DNA from: CAVYXZ01 sp965223835
Lineage (GTDB): Bacteria > Chloroflexota > Anaerolineae > Aggregatilineales > Phototrophicaceae
Assembly: GCA_965223835.1 (NCBI GenBank)
Contig: OZ245022.1
Location: forward strand, 124,001-188,000
Reading direction: 5' to 3'
Length of the DNA: 64,000 bases
The notes below the pieces were generated by a model, which saw only the letters and a program-made list of their open reading frames with translations, ran no database searches and was not told where the DNA came from. Positions within the stretch are counted from its first letter, which is position 1; each line of letters begins with the position of its first letter. Shown piece after piece: positions 38,000 through 47,117 of the stretch. The position numbers and the translations under genes were made by a program.

Positions 38000-39553
38000 A
38001 TGGACTCGTGTAAGCATATTCTCGTCACTGGCGCGACCGGTTACATTGGCGGTCGGCTCGTACCACGCCTGTTGGCGGCGGGGCATCAGGTGCGCGTCAT
38101 GACTCGTGATGCGCGGCATTTTCAGGGGCGATCCTGGGTAAATAGGGTGGAAGTCGTCGAAGGCGATGTCCTCAAACCCGAGACGCTGGGCGCAGTACTG
38201 AACGGCATTGACGCGGCTTATTATCTGATTCACAGTATGGGCGACTCAGATAAATTCGCCGAGCGTGATCATACCGCCGCAAAGAATTTTGCGCAGGCAG
38301 CACAATCCAGCGGAACCCAGCAACTGATCTATCTGGGAGGTCTCGGTCAGGCCGCTGATAATCTTTCGGAACATCTTTCATCCCGCCAGCAAGTCGGCGC
38401 TACCTTGCGCCAGTATCACCCCGCTGTAACTGAATTTCGCGCGGCGATGGTCGTTGGGGCCGGCAGCCTGTCATTCGAGATCATCCGCAATCTAACTGAA
38501 CGCTTGCCATTGATGATCGCCCCGCGCTGGCTCTACACGCGCTCGCAACCGATTGCGATTCAAGATGTTCTCGATTATCTGGTGGCGGCACTGGATTTGG
38601 CTGACAGCACAGAGAAACCCATTGAGATTGGGGGCGCGGATATTCTCACTTATCACGACATGATTCTGGCCTACGCCCAGGCCCGCGATTTGACGCGCTA
38701 TGTCATCCCGGTGCCGGTATTGACTCCCCGCCTCTCGTCATATTGGGTCCATCTGGTGACACCGGTTTCCGCGAATATTGTGCGACCCTTGATTGATGGG
38801 TTACGCAACGAGATGATCGTTACGGACAATGCGGCTGCGGCCTTATTCCCCGCTATTCAGCCAGTAGATTTTGCAACCGCGCTGGCGGCGGCGCTCAGTG
38901 AGTTGGATGCCCATCAGGTCGAAACCATGTGGACGGATTCAATGGCCGCCACCTGGGAACAGGACGAACCCTACACGTTTGTCGAGGAGCGCGGTATGTT
39001 GATTGAACGGCGGGTACGTTCAGTTAATGTTCCACCAGCAACCGTTTACCAGACCTTCTCCTTGCTGGGTGGTGATAGCGGCTGGCTCTATCTCAATTTT
39101 CTGTGGGATTTTCGAGGTTGGCTGGATCGTCTCATTGGCGGGCCTGGCTATCGGCGGGGACGCCCCCAGCGTGAAACCCTGCGCATGGGGGATGCTGTTG
39201 ATTTTTGGCGGGTTGAGGCGGTTGAGCCGGATCGCTTGCTACGTTTACGCGCGGAGATGAAGCTGCCGGGGCGTGGTTGGCTCCAATTTGAAGTGCGGCC
39301 CAATGCAGACGGTAGCAGTCAACTGATCCAAACCGCCTACTTTGCGCCCAAAGGCCTGTTTGGTTATGCCTACTGGTATTCAATCTACTTCTTGCACAAG
39401 CGAATCTTTGACGGCATGGTCGATGAATTGGTGCAGTTGGCCGAGGGAACCGTGCGTTGGCCGGATCGCCAACCCTTGCCCATTACGCGCCTCAGTTTAA
39501 TTGCGCTGCTGGTGATGGTTGCAGCGCTTATTTTTCGTCAGCGTGCCCGGTGA
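38000..39553 (+). CDS. SDR-family NAD(P)-binding protein with DUF2867 domain
   Basis: A 517-residue fusion. Residues 1-300 are an extended/atypical SDR with the NAD(P) loop VTGATGYIGGRLV (9-21) and YYLIHSMGD. The C-terminal ~350-500 is the DUF2867 domain (WLYLNFLWDFRGWLDRLIGG, then RLRAEMKLPGRGWLQFEV). One hydrophobic span lies at the very end (ALLVMVAALIF). This layout is a known conserved family; substrate unknown. GGGGG precedes the start; possibly co-transcribed with the membrane gene upstream. Confidence 0.9.
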   Translation: MDSCKHILVTGATGYIGGRLVPRLLAAGHQVRVMTRDARHFQGRSWVNRVEVVEGDVLKPETLGAVLNGIDAAYYLIHSMGDSDKFAERDHTAAKNFAQAAQSSGTQQLIYLGGLGQAADNLSEHLSSRQQVGATLRQYHPAVTEFRAAMVVGAGSLSFEIIRNLTERLPLMIAPRWLYTRSQPIAIQDVLDYLVAALDLADSTEKPIEIGGADILTYHDMILAYAQARDLTRYVIPVPVLTPRLSSYWVHLVTPVSANIVRPLIDGLRNEMIVTDNAAAALFPAIQPVDFATALAAALSELDAHQVETMWTDSMAATWEQDEPYTFVEERGMLIERRVRSVNVPPATVYQTFSLLGGDSGWLYLNFLWDFRGWLDRLIGGPGYRRGRPQRETLRMGDAVDFWRVEAVEPDRLLRLRAEMKLPGRGWLQFEVRPNADGSSQLIQTAYFAPKGLFGYAYWYSIYFLHKRIFDGMVDELVQLAEGTVRWPDRQPLPITRLSLIALLVMVAALIFRQRAR

Positions 39554-39563
39554 TAAAATGACA

Positions 39564-39595
39564 ACTGCCAGCTGTTCGCAAGTTCACCTGGCAGT
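39564..39595. terminator. hairpin between convergent genes
   Basis: ACTGCCAG (39564-39571) and CTGGCAGT (39588-39595) form an 8-bp perfect stem between the SDR gene and the convergent methyltransferase gene. It is palindromic and could act on both strands, though the U-tracts are weak. Confidence 0.55.
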
Positions 39596-39622
39596 CATGC
39601 TGCTTGCTTGATACGTGGCGAT

Positions 39623-40345
39623 TTACCATACGCCGGGAATGAGCCGATAACGCGTCTGCCGGGCAAATTCAGCATAACCCGGTAGTTCGTTGTGCAGCGT
39701 CCGATCTTCCAAAGCGGTCCGAATGATAAACACGACCGTGACCGCCACCACCGGGATGAAAGACCACCACGAACTCAATATCAGTGATGTTCCCACATTG
39801 CCGATCACCGCGCCGATGTAGCTGGGATGGCGCACGATGCGATACGGACCTTCAGTCACAACCTGCTGGCCCCGGTCGGTTTGAATGCGAACCACACTGG
39901 AATAATAAGCATTGACCAGCATGGCCCAGGACGCAAACAGATAGCCAATGAGTAACAGCCCAACCCCGACTAACTCCAGACCTAACGTAAACGGTGGCGA
40001 CCAATCGTAGCGCAGATCCAAGCCAGCAATAATGACCTGTATGAGCGGGCCGATCACAATCAGCGGCACCAGAATCTTGTCCCAGCTTTTGGTATCTTCA
40101 CGACTCAGCGCTCGGCTCCGTTCCTCGAGCAATTCAGGATTCCGGCGGATCATCAAGTAGCGACTGATTGCGGTGAGACCAATTAAAAGAATCACATAGA
40201 CCCATCCCATCAACCAATTCACTGTGCCAGCAGCGACGAACAACCCCAACGGAAAAAGAGCCGAGAATATAATCATTCGCACGACGAATTTTGACCAGGT
40301 TACGGGTTTCTTGTCTTCTTGATGCAATGCCTGGGTAGCCATCAT
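39623..40345 (-). CDS. isoprenylcysteine carboxyl methyltransferase-like membrane protein
   Basis: About 240 residues with five to six membrane spans and a C-terminal PEMT/ICMT signature: VTEGPYRIVRHPSYIGAVIG (RHPxY) and LEDRTLHNELPGYAEF. These integral methyltransferases use S-adenosylmethionine. The start could be ATG 40345 or 40342; GAAAGG is upstream. Substrate unknown (lipid or small molecule). Confidence 0.87.
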   Translation of the reverse strand: MMATQALHQEDKKPVTWSKFVVRMIIFSALFPLGLFVAAGTVNWLMGWVYVILLIGLTAISRYLMIRRNPELLEERSRALSREDTKSWDKILVPLIVIGPLIQVIIAGLDLRYDWSPPFTLGLELVGVGLLLIGYLFASWAMLVNAYYSSVVRIQTDRGQQVVTEGPYRIVRHPSYIGAVIGNVGTSLILSSWWSFIPVVAVTVVFIIRTALEDRTLHNELPGYAEFARQTRYRLIPGVW

Positions 40346-40534
40346 CAACCTTTCGATTTTTAGACTTGTCTAATTTTATCAAGAAAACCGCTTCAAGCGC
40401 CTTCGCTCCCCCACTAATTGGGGGGTGGTTACAAGCGTTATGCACCCGACTTGTTCCACGCTGGTCATTTTCACTTTGCGTCCGATGCGTTAAGATCATA
40501 ACGATTTCGTTTACTACGTGAGGCGACAAGCGCC

Positions 40535-42244
40535 ATGAACCGCCAACAAGTGCTGGAACACCTCAAAACAAACCCCGAAGTGTCGGTGTTGATTATTGGT
40601 GCAGGCATTAACGGCATTGGCACGTTTCGTGATCTGGCGTTACAGGGCGTGGATGTGTTACTGGTAGACAAAGCCGATTTCGGCTCCGGGGCCAGCGCTG
40701 CCTCGTCACACATGATGCACGGCGGCCTGCGCTATCTGGAAAATGGTGAATTTCGCCTGGTGCGCGAGGCCCTGCATGAGCGCAATCGCCTGCTACAAAA
40801 CGCCCCCCATTACGTCCACCCACTGCCAACGACGATTCCGATTTTTCGCTGGCTATCCGGCTTGCTCAACGCACCGTTGAAGTTTCTCAATTTACTGGAC
40901 CGGCCCGGTGAACGGGGCGCAATCGTCATCAAAGCGGGCCTGGTGATGTACGACTGGTTCACCCGCGATGCGCGCATGACACCGACTCATAAATTTCACT
41001 CCAGAACTGAGTCACTGAAGCAACGGCCCCTGCTCAACCCTGATATTGTCATGACCGCCACCTACTATGATGCCTGGATGCCCTACCCTGAACGCATCTG
41101 TATGGAACTCATTGCCGATGCTGCCGCCGAAAATCCGCAAGCACAGGCGTTAAATTACGTCGCTGCCATCGCCGGGTCCGGTGATGATGTCACATTGCGC
41201 GATGAAGTGACAGGCGAGACGTTCAACATCAAACCGAAGCTGGTCGTCAATGCCGCCGGCCCATGGATCGACTTTGTGAATCAGTCCATCGGTCAACCCT
41301 CACGTTTGATCGGCGGCACCAAAGGCTCGCATATCGTCCTTGACCACCCGGACTTGCTGGCCGCCTGTGCCGGACATGAACTGTTTTTCGAGAACAAGGA
41401 TGGTCGCATTACCTTGTTTTTCCCGCTGGGCGACCGGGTTCTAGCCGGAACCACTGATATTCCCGTCAACGACCCGGAACAAGTGCAGGTAGACGACGCG
41501 GAGATTGACTATATACTGAGCGCGATCAAGCACGTTTTTCCTGGTTTGAATGTTGATCGCTCCCATATCGTCTTCTGGTTTACCGGCGTGCGCCCCCTGC
41601 CCGCCAGCGATGCCGCCACCGCCGGACAAATCAGCCGTGACCATAGCATCCGTGAGTTTGCACCGGGTCACGGCCTCAATTATCCGATTTATGCATTGGT
41701 CGGCGGTAAGTGGACCACCTTCCGCGCCTTCTCTGAGCAGATCACCGATCGCCTGCTGCTCCAACTGGATCGACAACGCCAACATAGCACGGCCCAGCGT
41801 GCCTTCGGAGGAGGACGCGATTACCCCAAAATTGACATTGACCGCCGGTCCTGGCTGGAAGCGCTCCGTGCCCGCACCGAGATCGAACTGGACCGCCTGA
41901 CCGAACTGTTTGAGCGTTATGGCACCTACGCGGCTGAAGTCGCCGACTTTGTTGCCGCCGAACCGGATACACCGCTACAATATACGCTCGGCTATAGTCA
42001 GCGTGAAATGCAGTTTATTGCCCAACAGGAGCGGGTCGTCCATCTGGATGACATCATGCTGCGCCGCTCATTGCTCGCGATGCAGGGCAAGGTCACGACG
42101 GCTTCGCTGGCGGAATTGGCGCCGGTCATCGGCGCGGCGCTGGGCTGGTCAGCGGACCGGGTTGCCGCCGAGATTCAACGAACAACCAAGATATTGTCTG
42201 AAAAGCATGGCATGAAACTGGAATCGGAGACCGAAACTGACTGA
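40535..42244 (+). CDS. glpD: glycerol-3-phosphate dehydrogenase, FAD-dependent
   Basis: A 569-residue flavoprotein: dinucleotide loop IIGAGINGIGTFRDLALQGV (about 16-35), SHMMHGGLRYLE, AAGPWIDFVN, TKGSHIVLDHP and FFPLGDRVLAGTTDIP. It oxidises glycerol-3-phosphate to DHAP, feeding electrons to the membrane. The C-terminal helical domain is present. Together with glpK it forms the glycerol pathway. A receiver gene overlaps its 3' end. ATG at 40535 follows AGGCGA. Confidence 0.97.
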   Translation: MNRQQVLEHLKTNPEVSVLIIGAGINGIGTFRDLALQGVDVLLVDKADFGSGASAASSHMMHGGLRYLENGEFRLVREALHERNRLLQNAPHYVHPLPTTIPIFRWLSGLLNAPLKFLNLLDRPGERGAIVIKAGLVMYDWFTRDARMTPTHKFHSRTESLKQRPLLNPDIVMTATYYDAWMPYPERICMELIADAAAENPQAQALNYVAAIAGSGDDVTLRDEVTGETFNIKPKLVVNAAGPWIDFVNQSIGQPSRLIGGTKGSHIVLDHPDLLAACAGHELFFENKDGRITLFFPLGDRVLAGTTDIPVNDPEQVQVDDAEIDYILSAIKHVFPGLNVDRSHIVFWFTGVRPLPASDAATAGQISRDHSIREFAPGHGLNYPIYALVGGKWTTFRAFSEQITDRLLLQLDRQRQHSTAQRAFGGGRDYPKIDIDRRSWLEALRARTEIELDRLTELFERYGTYAAEVADFVAAEPDTPLQYTLGYSQREMQFIAQQERVVHLDDIMLRRSLLAMQGKVTTASLAELAPVIGAALGWSADRVAAEIQRTTKILSEKHGMKLESETETD

Positions 42245-42617
42245 GAAACGTTTTGCCCTCATTGTAGAAGATAATCAGACAATCGGTCGATTATTTACGG
42301 AAATTCTACGCGTCGCCGGGTATGAAACTGAAGTGACCCAGGCTGGACAGCAAACAATCGAAAGGCTGGAAACACTGGTTCCAGCGTTGCTTTTGCTTGA
42401 TTTGCAACTGCCCGATATGTCCGGGTTGGATGTGATCGCTCACATGCGCCAGGATGAGCGACTGCAAGATACCAAAGTCATCGTCATTACCGCCGATTTA
42501 CCTAATGTGACCGAAGCCCGCCAACACGCCGACGCCGTGCTGGTCAAGCCGGTTGATTATGCGCAAATCAAGCAAACTTTGTCCGAGTTAATGGATTCCC
42601 AACCACCGAAAACTTGA
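42237..42617 (+). CDS. response regulator receiver protein with apparent CTG start
   Basis: The complete receiver begins with LTEKRFALIVEDNQTIG, then phospho-Asp in LLLDLQLPDMSG, ITAD and Lys in VLVKPVDYAQ; about 126 residues. The only possible start in this frame that keeps the first strand and acidic pair is CTG 42237, inside the end of glpD, with GGAG 7 bases upstream. GTG 42333 would delete the acidic pocket. So either a CTG start coupled to glpD, or a sequence error. No output domain. Confidence 0.7.
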   Translation: MTEKRFALIVEDNQTIGRLFTEILRVAGYETEVTQAGQQTIERLETLVPALLLLDLQLPDMSGLDVIAHMRQDERLQDTKVIVITADLPNVTEARQHADAVLVKPVDYAQIKQTLSELMDSQPPKT

Positions 42618-42658
42618 AGTTAGATAGTCAGACTATTATTCAAAATAGGAGCTATTTC

Positions 42659-44137
42659 ATGAAAGCCATCATGTTGATGTTTGATACCCTCAACCGCCAT
42701 ATGTTGCCGCCTTATGGCTGTGATTGGACCCATGCCCCCAATTTCACCCGCCTGGCCGAACGCACTGTGACATTCGATAAATGTTATGTCGCCAGTATGC
42801 CGTGTATGCCGGCCCGACGCGAACTGCACACCGGACGCTACAACTTTTTACATCGCAGTTGGGGGCCATTAGAACCATTTGATGACTCAATGCCGGAAAT
42901 TCTGAAGGAAAACGGCGTCTACACTCATCTCGTCACCGACCATCAGCATTATTTTGAGGACGGCGGCGGGACCTATCACACGCGCTATTCGAGCTGGCAA
43001 TTTTCACGCGGGCAGGAAGGCGACCCCTGGATTGGTCAGGTGGCAGACCCCGACATCCCGGAAACCCCCAACGTAGAATGGCGCAAAGCCAATCCAACGT
43101 GGCGGCAGGACTGGATCAATCGTGAGCATATGACCCAGGAAGATCAGCAGCCCCAGGCCAAAACGTTTGCTATGGGGGAGGAATTCATCCGCACCAATCA
43201 TCAAGCAGACAACTGGTTCCTGCAAATCGAGACGTTCGATCCCCACGAACCGTTCTTCACGCAGCAGCATTATAAAGACCTGTACCCCCATGACTACGAT
43301 GGGCCGCACTTCGATTGGCCGGACTATAAACGTGTCACCGAAACGCCGGAGCAAGTCCAGCACATGCGTTATGAATATGCCGCGCTGCTGAGTATGTGCG
43401 ACCATTATCTGGGCAAAGTGCTTGACCTGATGGACGAGTTCAGCCTGTGGGACGATACGATGCTGATCGTCAACACCGATCACGGCTTTTTGCTGGGCGA
43501 ACATGATTGGTGGGCCAAGATGGTGCAGCCATTTTATGAAGAGGTTTCCCATCCACCATTGTTTATCTGGGACCCGCGCAGTCGCCGCCAGGGTGAGCGC
43601 TGTGACGCACTGGTGCAAATGATCGACATGCCCGCCACCCTGCTGGAATATTTCGGCGTGGACCGGCCCGCTGCTATGCTGGGCGTACCCCTGCGTGAAA
43701 CACTCGCCACCAATAAACCGGTGCGCGACGCAGCAATCTTTGGCATTCATGGCGGTCACATCAACATCACCGATGGCCGCTATGTCTATATGCTGGCCCC
43801 GGCTGCACCCGATAATCAACCGCTTTTCAATTACACGGTGATGGCAACCCACATGCGCAATCGCTTCACCGTCGAAGAACTCCAGCACACCGAACTGGCC
43901 GAACCGTTTCCCTTTACCAAAGATTGCCCACTGCTCAAGGTGCCAACGCAACGTTGGGCGGGTACCGAACCGCTGCAGACGTTACTCTTCGACGTGGAAA
44001 TCGACCCCTGGCAGCAGCAACCATTACAGGACGCGGCTGTTGAAGATCGCCTCAAGCAACAGATCATCGCCATCATGCAGGCGAATGACGCACCATCGGA
44101 GCAGTATGAACGGATGGGGTTGACCGTGCCGGCGTAA
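42659..44137 (+). CDS. sulfatase (formylglycine-dependent)
   Basis: A 492-residue sulfatase of the alkaline-phosphatase superfamily. ATG 42659 is chosen as AGGAG is 7 bases upstream. Metal-binding MFDTLNRHMLPPYG opens the fold; the formylglycine cysteine is in SMPCMPARRELHTGRYNF (Cys-X-Pro-X-Arg). Later VNTDHGFLLGEHDWWAK supplies Asp/His. No signal peptide, so cytoplasmic. It follows the receiver gene by 41 bases. Substrate, e.g. sulfated sugar or aryl ester, unknown. Confidence 0.93.
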   Translation: MKAIMLMFDTLNRHMLPPYGCDWTHAPNFTRLAERTVTFDKCYVASMPCMPARRELHTGRYNFLHRSWGPLEPFDDSMPEILKENGVYTHLVTDHQHYFEDGGGTYHTRYSSWQFSRGQEGDPWIGQVADPDIPETPNVEWRKANPTWRQDWINREHMTQEDQQPQAKTFAMGEEFIRTNHQADNWFLQIETFDPHEPFFTQQHYKDLYPHDYDGPHFDWPDYKRVTETPEQVQHMRYEYAALLSMCDHYLGKVLDLMDEFSLWDDTMLIVNTDHGFLLGEHDWWAKMVQPFYEEVSHPPLFIWDPRSRRQGERCDALVQMIDMPATLLEYFGVDRPAAMLGVPLRETLATNKPVRDAAIFGIHGGHINITDGRYVYMLAPAAPDNQPLFNYTVMATHMRNRFTVEELQHTELAEPFPFTKDCPLLKVPTQRWAGTEPLQTLLFDVEIDPWQQQPLQDAAVEDRLKQQIIAIMQANDAPSEQYERMGLTVPA

Positions 44138-44173
44138 TTCAGTCCACATCACTTGACATTTTGACAAGCTTGC

Positions 44174-44202
44174 TTTACATTATGCCCAATATCCTTTACA
44201 AT
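44174..44202 (+). promoter_or_regulatory. sigma70-type promoter
   Basis: TTTACA (44174-44179), 17-base spacer, TACAAT (44197-44202), about 38 bases before ATG 44240 of the small membrane gene. Confidence 0.65.
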
Positions 44203-44239
44203 AATGGCGACTTTTATAGTTACCATCAGGAGGATAGTG

Positions 44240-44440
44240 ATGGCAAAGCAGAACAAGTCAGTCAATGACGGACAGCCTACCAATCGGCTGGGCGTGGGGG
44301 TGGCATTGGGTATCGGCATTGGGACTGCATTGGGTGCAGCCGCTGGCGATGCCGGACAAGGGGTGGCCTTCGGTGTGCCACTGGGCGTCGTAATTGGCTT
44401 ACTCTGGAATCGGTGGGACGCGCGAGTATCCAGTAACTAA
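44240..44440 (+). CDS. glycine-zipper small membrane protein
   Basis: A 66-residue protein. AGGAGG lies before ATG 44240. After a short polar head comes a Gly-rich hydrophobic stretch (GVGVALGIGIGTALGAAAGD, then GVAFGVPLGVVIGLLW). First gene of a three-gene cluster: its stop overlaps the next ATG (TAATG). Function unknown. Confidence 0.75.
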   Translation: MAKQNKSVNDGQPTNRLGVGVALGIGIGTALGAAAGDAGQGVAFGVPLGVVIGLLWNRWDARVSSN

Positions 44441-44805
44441 TGCGAACCTATCGTATCCGCTTACTCATTGTGATGGGGGCCTATGTCGTCCTTGTGCCCC
44501 TGTCGCTTGTCGTGATACCCCAGGTACAGAGCGCTCCCCTGCGCATCATCGTAGCGCTCTTACCCGTCATCCCGGTGCCATTTGGCATCCTGTCGCTGCT
44601 GGCCTATTTGCGCCAACTGGACGAGCTTCAGCGGCGGATTCATCTGGAAGCATTCGGCTTCAGCCTGGGCATGACTGGGATGACGACGTTTACGTTGGGC
44701 TTTCTGGAAAACGCCGGGGTACCGTCGTTGAACATCATCTGGGTTTTCCCGATGATGATCGCTTTCTGGGGTGTCGGGCAAATAATCGCTCGTCGGAGAT
44801 ATTGA
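44440..44805 (+). CDS. small membrane protein in XRE cluster
   Basis: A 121-residue protein with four hydrophobic spans and a conserved LDELQRRIHLEAFGF mid-loop. It is overlapped at both ends by neighbours (TAATG and TGATG), so it is tightly coupled to the XRE regulator. Membrane protein/XRE pairs of this kind are common, but the membrane partner's role is unknown. Confidence 0.78.
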   Translation: MRTYRIRLLIVMGAYVVLVPLSLVVIPQVQSAPLRIIVALLPVIPVPFGILSLLAYLRQLDELQRRIHLEAFGFSLGMTGMTTFTLGFLENAGVPSLNIIWVFPMMIAFWGVGQIIARRRY

Positions 44806-45011
44806 TGAATAATCGACTCCGGGTTTTGCGGGCCGAACGTAGTTGGTCGCAAGCTGACCTCGCCGATCACCTCAACGTCTCCCGCCAGACTGTAAACTCC
44901 ATTGAAAAAGGCAAGTATGATCCCAGCCTGCCGCTGGCGTTTAAGATTGCTCGCCTCTTCGACCAGCCGATTGAGGACATCTTTCATCCGAGTGATGACG
45001 ATCTCAAGTAG
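44805..45011 (+). CDS. XRE-family transcriptional regulator
   Basis: A 68-residue single HTH_3 domain: LRVLRAERSWSQADLADHLN, VSRQTVNSIEKGKYDPSL, then AFKIARLFDQPIEDIF. It is the type of small regulator that co-occurs with short membrane proteins. ATG overlaps the upstream stop by one base. It probably autoregulates the promoter at 44174-44202 (inference). Confidence 0.93.
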   Translation: MNNRLRVLRAERSWSQADLADHLNVSRQTVNSIEKGKYDPSLPLAFKIARLFDQPIEDIFHPSDDDLK

Positions 45012-45050
45012 CGATTAATTTCATGCAATTCGTTGAACGAATGATCGTAA

Positions 45051-45992
45051 TTATTCATAGGAGACCGCTGGATTCGGCGCTTCGTTGACCGTGAACTTGA
45101 ACACATCCGGGCGATGATAGTGCCCAACCACATCAAAATCCAGATGGCCTTGATGGATTTTGTCCAGGTCGAGATCAGCGTACAGTACACCCTCCGCGCC
45201 ATATAGCGGCTGGCACACATAATCGCCAAACGGGTCAACGATTGCGCTCCCACCCCGGCAAATCGCTTCCGGTAAGTCAGCCAATTCATCATATAGTGCC
45301 AGGTCTTTGGGGTACATCGACTTCGTGAAATACTGGTTGCACCCCAGCACAAAACACCGGCCCTCACAGGCGATATGCCGCAACGTTGCTTGCCATGAAT
45401 CCCGACTGTCGGCAGTCGGCGCGAGATAAATGCTCACGCCCTTGTCATACAGCGCCATCCGTGCCAGCGGCATGTAATTCTCCCAGCAGATGAGACCACC
45501 TATCGTACCGTTTGGTGTGTCAATCGTGGTCAATGTGCTACCATCACCACTGCCCCAGATCAGACGTTCCGTCCCCGTTGGCATCAGTTTGCGATGTTTG
45601 CCGACGATCTCCCCAGAAGGGCTAATATACAGCAGTGTGTTGTACAGCGTCCCGTGATTTCCCGCTTCGCCGCGCTCGGATATACCAACGACAACATACG
45701 CACTGGCAGCCTGGGCGGCATCGCATAACGGCTGAGTCTCTTCTGGCGTCAACGCCATCGAGTGTTGCCAGTAGCGGGCAAAATCTTTGCGTCCGGCATC
45801 CGACCGACTGCCGATGTATGCGCCATAGGTAAATCCACGTGGATAGCCGGGGATCAGCGTTTCGGGCAACAAAATCAGGTTTGCACCCTGTTGACCCGCA
45901 TCGTCAATGAGTTTGACAGTCTTCTGAATTGATGCCATTTTGTCGGCAAAAATTGATGCGGCCTGCGCCACCGCCACACGAATGTTGTTCAT
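45051..45992 (-). CDS. carbon-nitrogen hydrolase (nitrilase family)
   Basis: A 313-residue nitrilase. The catalytic triad is Glu in LLPETLIPGYP, Lys in HRKLMPTGTERL and Cys in ICWENYMPL, as in true nitrilases. It hydrolyses nitriles to carboxylic acids. ATG 45992 is chosen (GGAG upstream). Neighbouring VOC gene is on the same strand but with its own regulated promoter. Substrate not determinable. Confidence 0.92.
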   Translation of the reverse strand: MNNIRVAVAQAASIFADKMASIQKTVKLIDDAGQQGANLILLPETLIPGYPRGFTYGAYIGSRSDAGRKDFARYWQHSMALTPEETQPLCDAAQAASAYVVVGISERGEAGNHGTLYNTLLYISPSGEIVGKHRKLMPTGTERLIWGSGDGSTLTTIDTPNGTIGGLICWENYMPLARMALYDKGVSIYLAPTADSRDSWQATLRHIACEGRCFVLGCNQYFTKSMYPKDLALYDELADLPEAICRGGSAIVDPFGDYVCQPLYGAEGVLYADLDLDKIHQGHLDFDVVGHYHRPDVFKFTVNEAPNPAVSYE

Positions 45993-46076
45993 GCTGCTGA
46001 TTCTCCACAAATTGAATCACACCAGCATGATTGTAACGAATCTAGCAGGCGAAAGTAGAATCGCGTGTTATGTTGA

Positions 46077-46541
46077 TCAGGTTGTGCTGTCACCTTTGGG
46101 CCACGCGATTTCTAACAACATCCCGTGGACATCCTGAAAGAGCAGGTTGTAAACATCGCCTTGATCCATGACTGGCGTCATTTCGATCCCCTGAGCCGCA
46201 AGCTGGTCACGAAATGCCAGCCCAGCAGCTTCATCTGGTAAAGCAAACGATATGTGGTGATATGCGCCGTGCAACCAGTACATCGTTTTCAAATCTGGCG
46301 GATTAAATAGCTTCACATCGCGTTGCTCAAAGAAGTGCAGGCCAACATAGCTACCGCCCGGTTTCGCCGCTGCATGGCGGCCATGCATTTCATTGGCCGG
46401 GGCGACAGCGGTTACTTCCATACCCAATATATCCCGATAGAATTCAATGGTTGCATCCAGGTCGGGCGTCACCAGTGCAACATGATGGATTCCTTGCCAT
46501 TGTGGGACAATGTTGGTGATGCTGGTGCTTTGGGGCATCAT
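46077..46541 (-). CDS. VOC (glyoxalase-like) family protein
   Basis: A 154-residue VOC protein: IHHVALVTPDLDATIEFYRD opens the first beta-alpha-beta-beta-beta unit, and AYHHISFALPDEAAGLAF the second. Metal ligands appear as His and Glu (LLEIAW). AGAGGA precedes the ATG. Probably an isomerase, dioxygenase or resistance protein. It is divergent from a MarR gene that likely represses it (see 46572-46624). Confidence 0.88.
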   Translation of the reverse strand: MMPQSTSITNIVPQWQGIHHVALVTPDLDATIEFYRDILGMEVTAVAPANEMHGRHAAAKPGGSYVGLHFFEQRDVKLFNPPDLKTMYWLHGAYHHISFALPDEAAGLAFRDQLAAQGIEMTPVMDQGDVYNLLFQDVHGMLLEIAWPKGDSTT

Positions 46542-46571
46542 TTGCTATCCTCTCGTTTCATAATTTCAGCG

Positions 46572-46598
46572 TATATAGACAAGTTGCTTGTCTATATA
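46572..46598. promoter_or_regulatory. probable MarR operator (12-bp perfect inverted repeat)
   Basis: TATATAGACAAG (46572-46583), TTG, CTTGTCTATATA (46587-46598). A further half-site TTGTCTATAT begins at 46609. It lies between the divergent VOC and MarR genes and overlaps the VOC promoter's -10. Confidence 0.85.
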
Positions 46599-46624
46599 GT
46601 AAAAGAGATTGTCTATATTGTCAA
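46596..46624 (-). promoter_or_regulatory. promoter of the VOC gene
   Basis: Minus strand TTGACA (46624-46619), 17-base spacer, TACTAT (46601-46596). The -10 overlaps the operator arm and the spacer contains the extra half-site; predicted leader about 48 bases. Confidence 0.75.
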
Positions 46625-47109
46625 ACGCAGAAAATACTGAACCCGTTGAGCCAGGATTTATGATTGGTGCGCTGCTTCTGATTCCGGGGGATGAGGTCAG
46701 GCGCTATGTTCGCCAGGTATATCATGCGTCCGGCTTCACGGATTTGCGTCCAGCCCACGACCCGATTTTTGGTCTGCTCAGCCCGGAAGGTGAGCGGGTG
46801 GTGGATCTGGCTGAGCGTGCCCAAACGACCAAACAAGCGATGGGTTACCTGGTGAATTATCTGGAAGAAAAGGGCTATCTGGAGCGGGTTCCCGACCCGG
46901 CGGATGGCCGTGCCAAGATCGTGCGCCGCACCGAGAAAGGATGGGCAGTCAATAAAACGGCAGGGCGGGCAGTCCGCGAACTTCAGGCAGAATGGGCCGA
47001 GAAAATGGGCGAAGATCGTATGGAGCAACTTATTGAGTTATTGGGCGACCTGGTAGCAATCATCGGAGCCGACTATGAAGGCAGTGTGGCCTCGAAAAGT
47101 GTTGAGTAA
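46609..47109 (+). CDS. MarR-family transcriptional regulator
   Basis: A 166-residue winged-helix regulator: LAERAQTTKQAMGYLVNYLE (recognition helix) and the wing RVPDPADGRAKIVRRTEKG (DxRxK). The start appears to be TTG 46609 or TTG 46618; no ATG precedes the fold until MIGALLL (46660), which would also be compatible. The operator directly upstream suggests repression of itself and the divergent VOC gene, relieved by a small ligand. Confidence 0.9.
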   Translation: MSILSNAENTEPVEPGFMIGALLLIPGDEVRRYVRQVYHASGFTDLRPAHDPIFGLLSPEGERVVDLAERAQTTKQAMGYLVNYLEEKGYLERVPDPADGRAKIVRRTEKGWAVNKTAGRAVRELQAEWAEKMGEDRMEQLIELLGDLVAIIGADYEGSVASKSVE

Positions 47110-47117
47110 CTACCCGG

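Noticed and set aside
42333..42617. GTG 42333 as start of the response regulator
   Set aside because: It would remove the first strand and the acidic pocket of an otherwise intact receiver domain.
43004..43951. A 315-codon minus-strand open frame
   Set aside because: Antisense to the sulfatase; no recognisable domain and no ribosome site.
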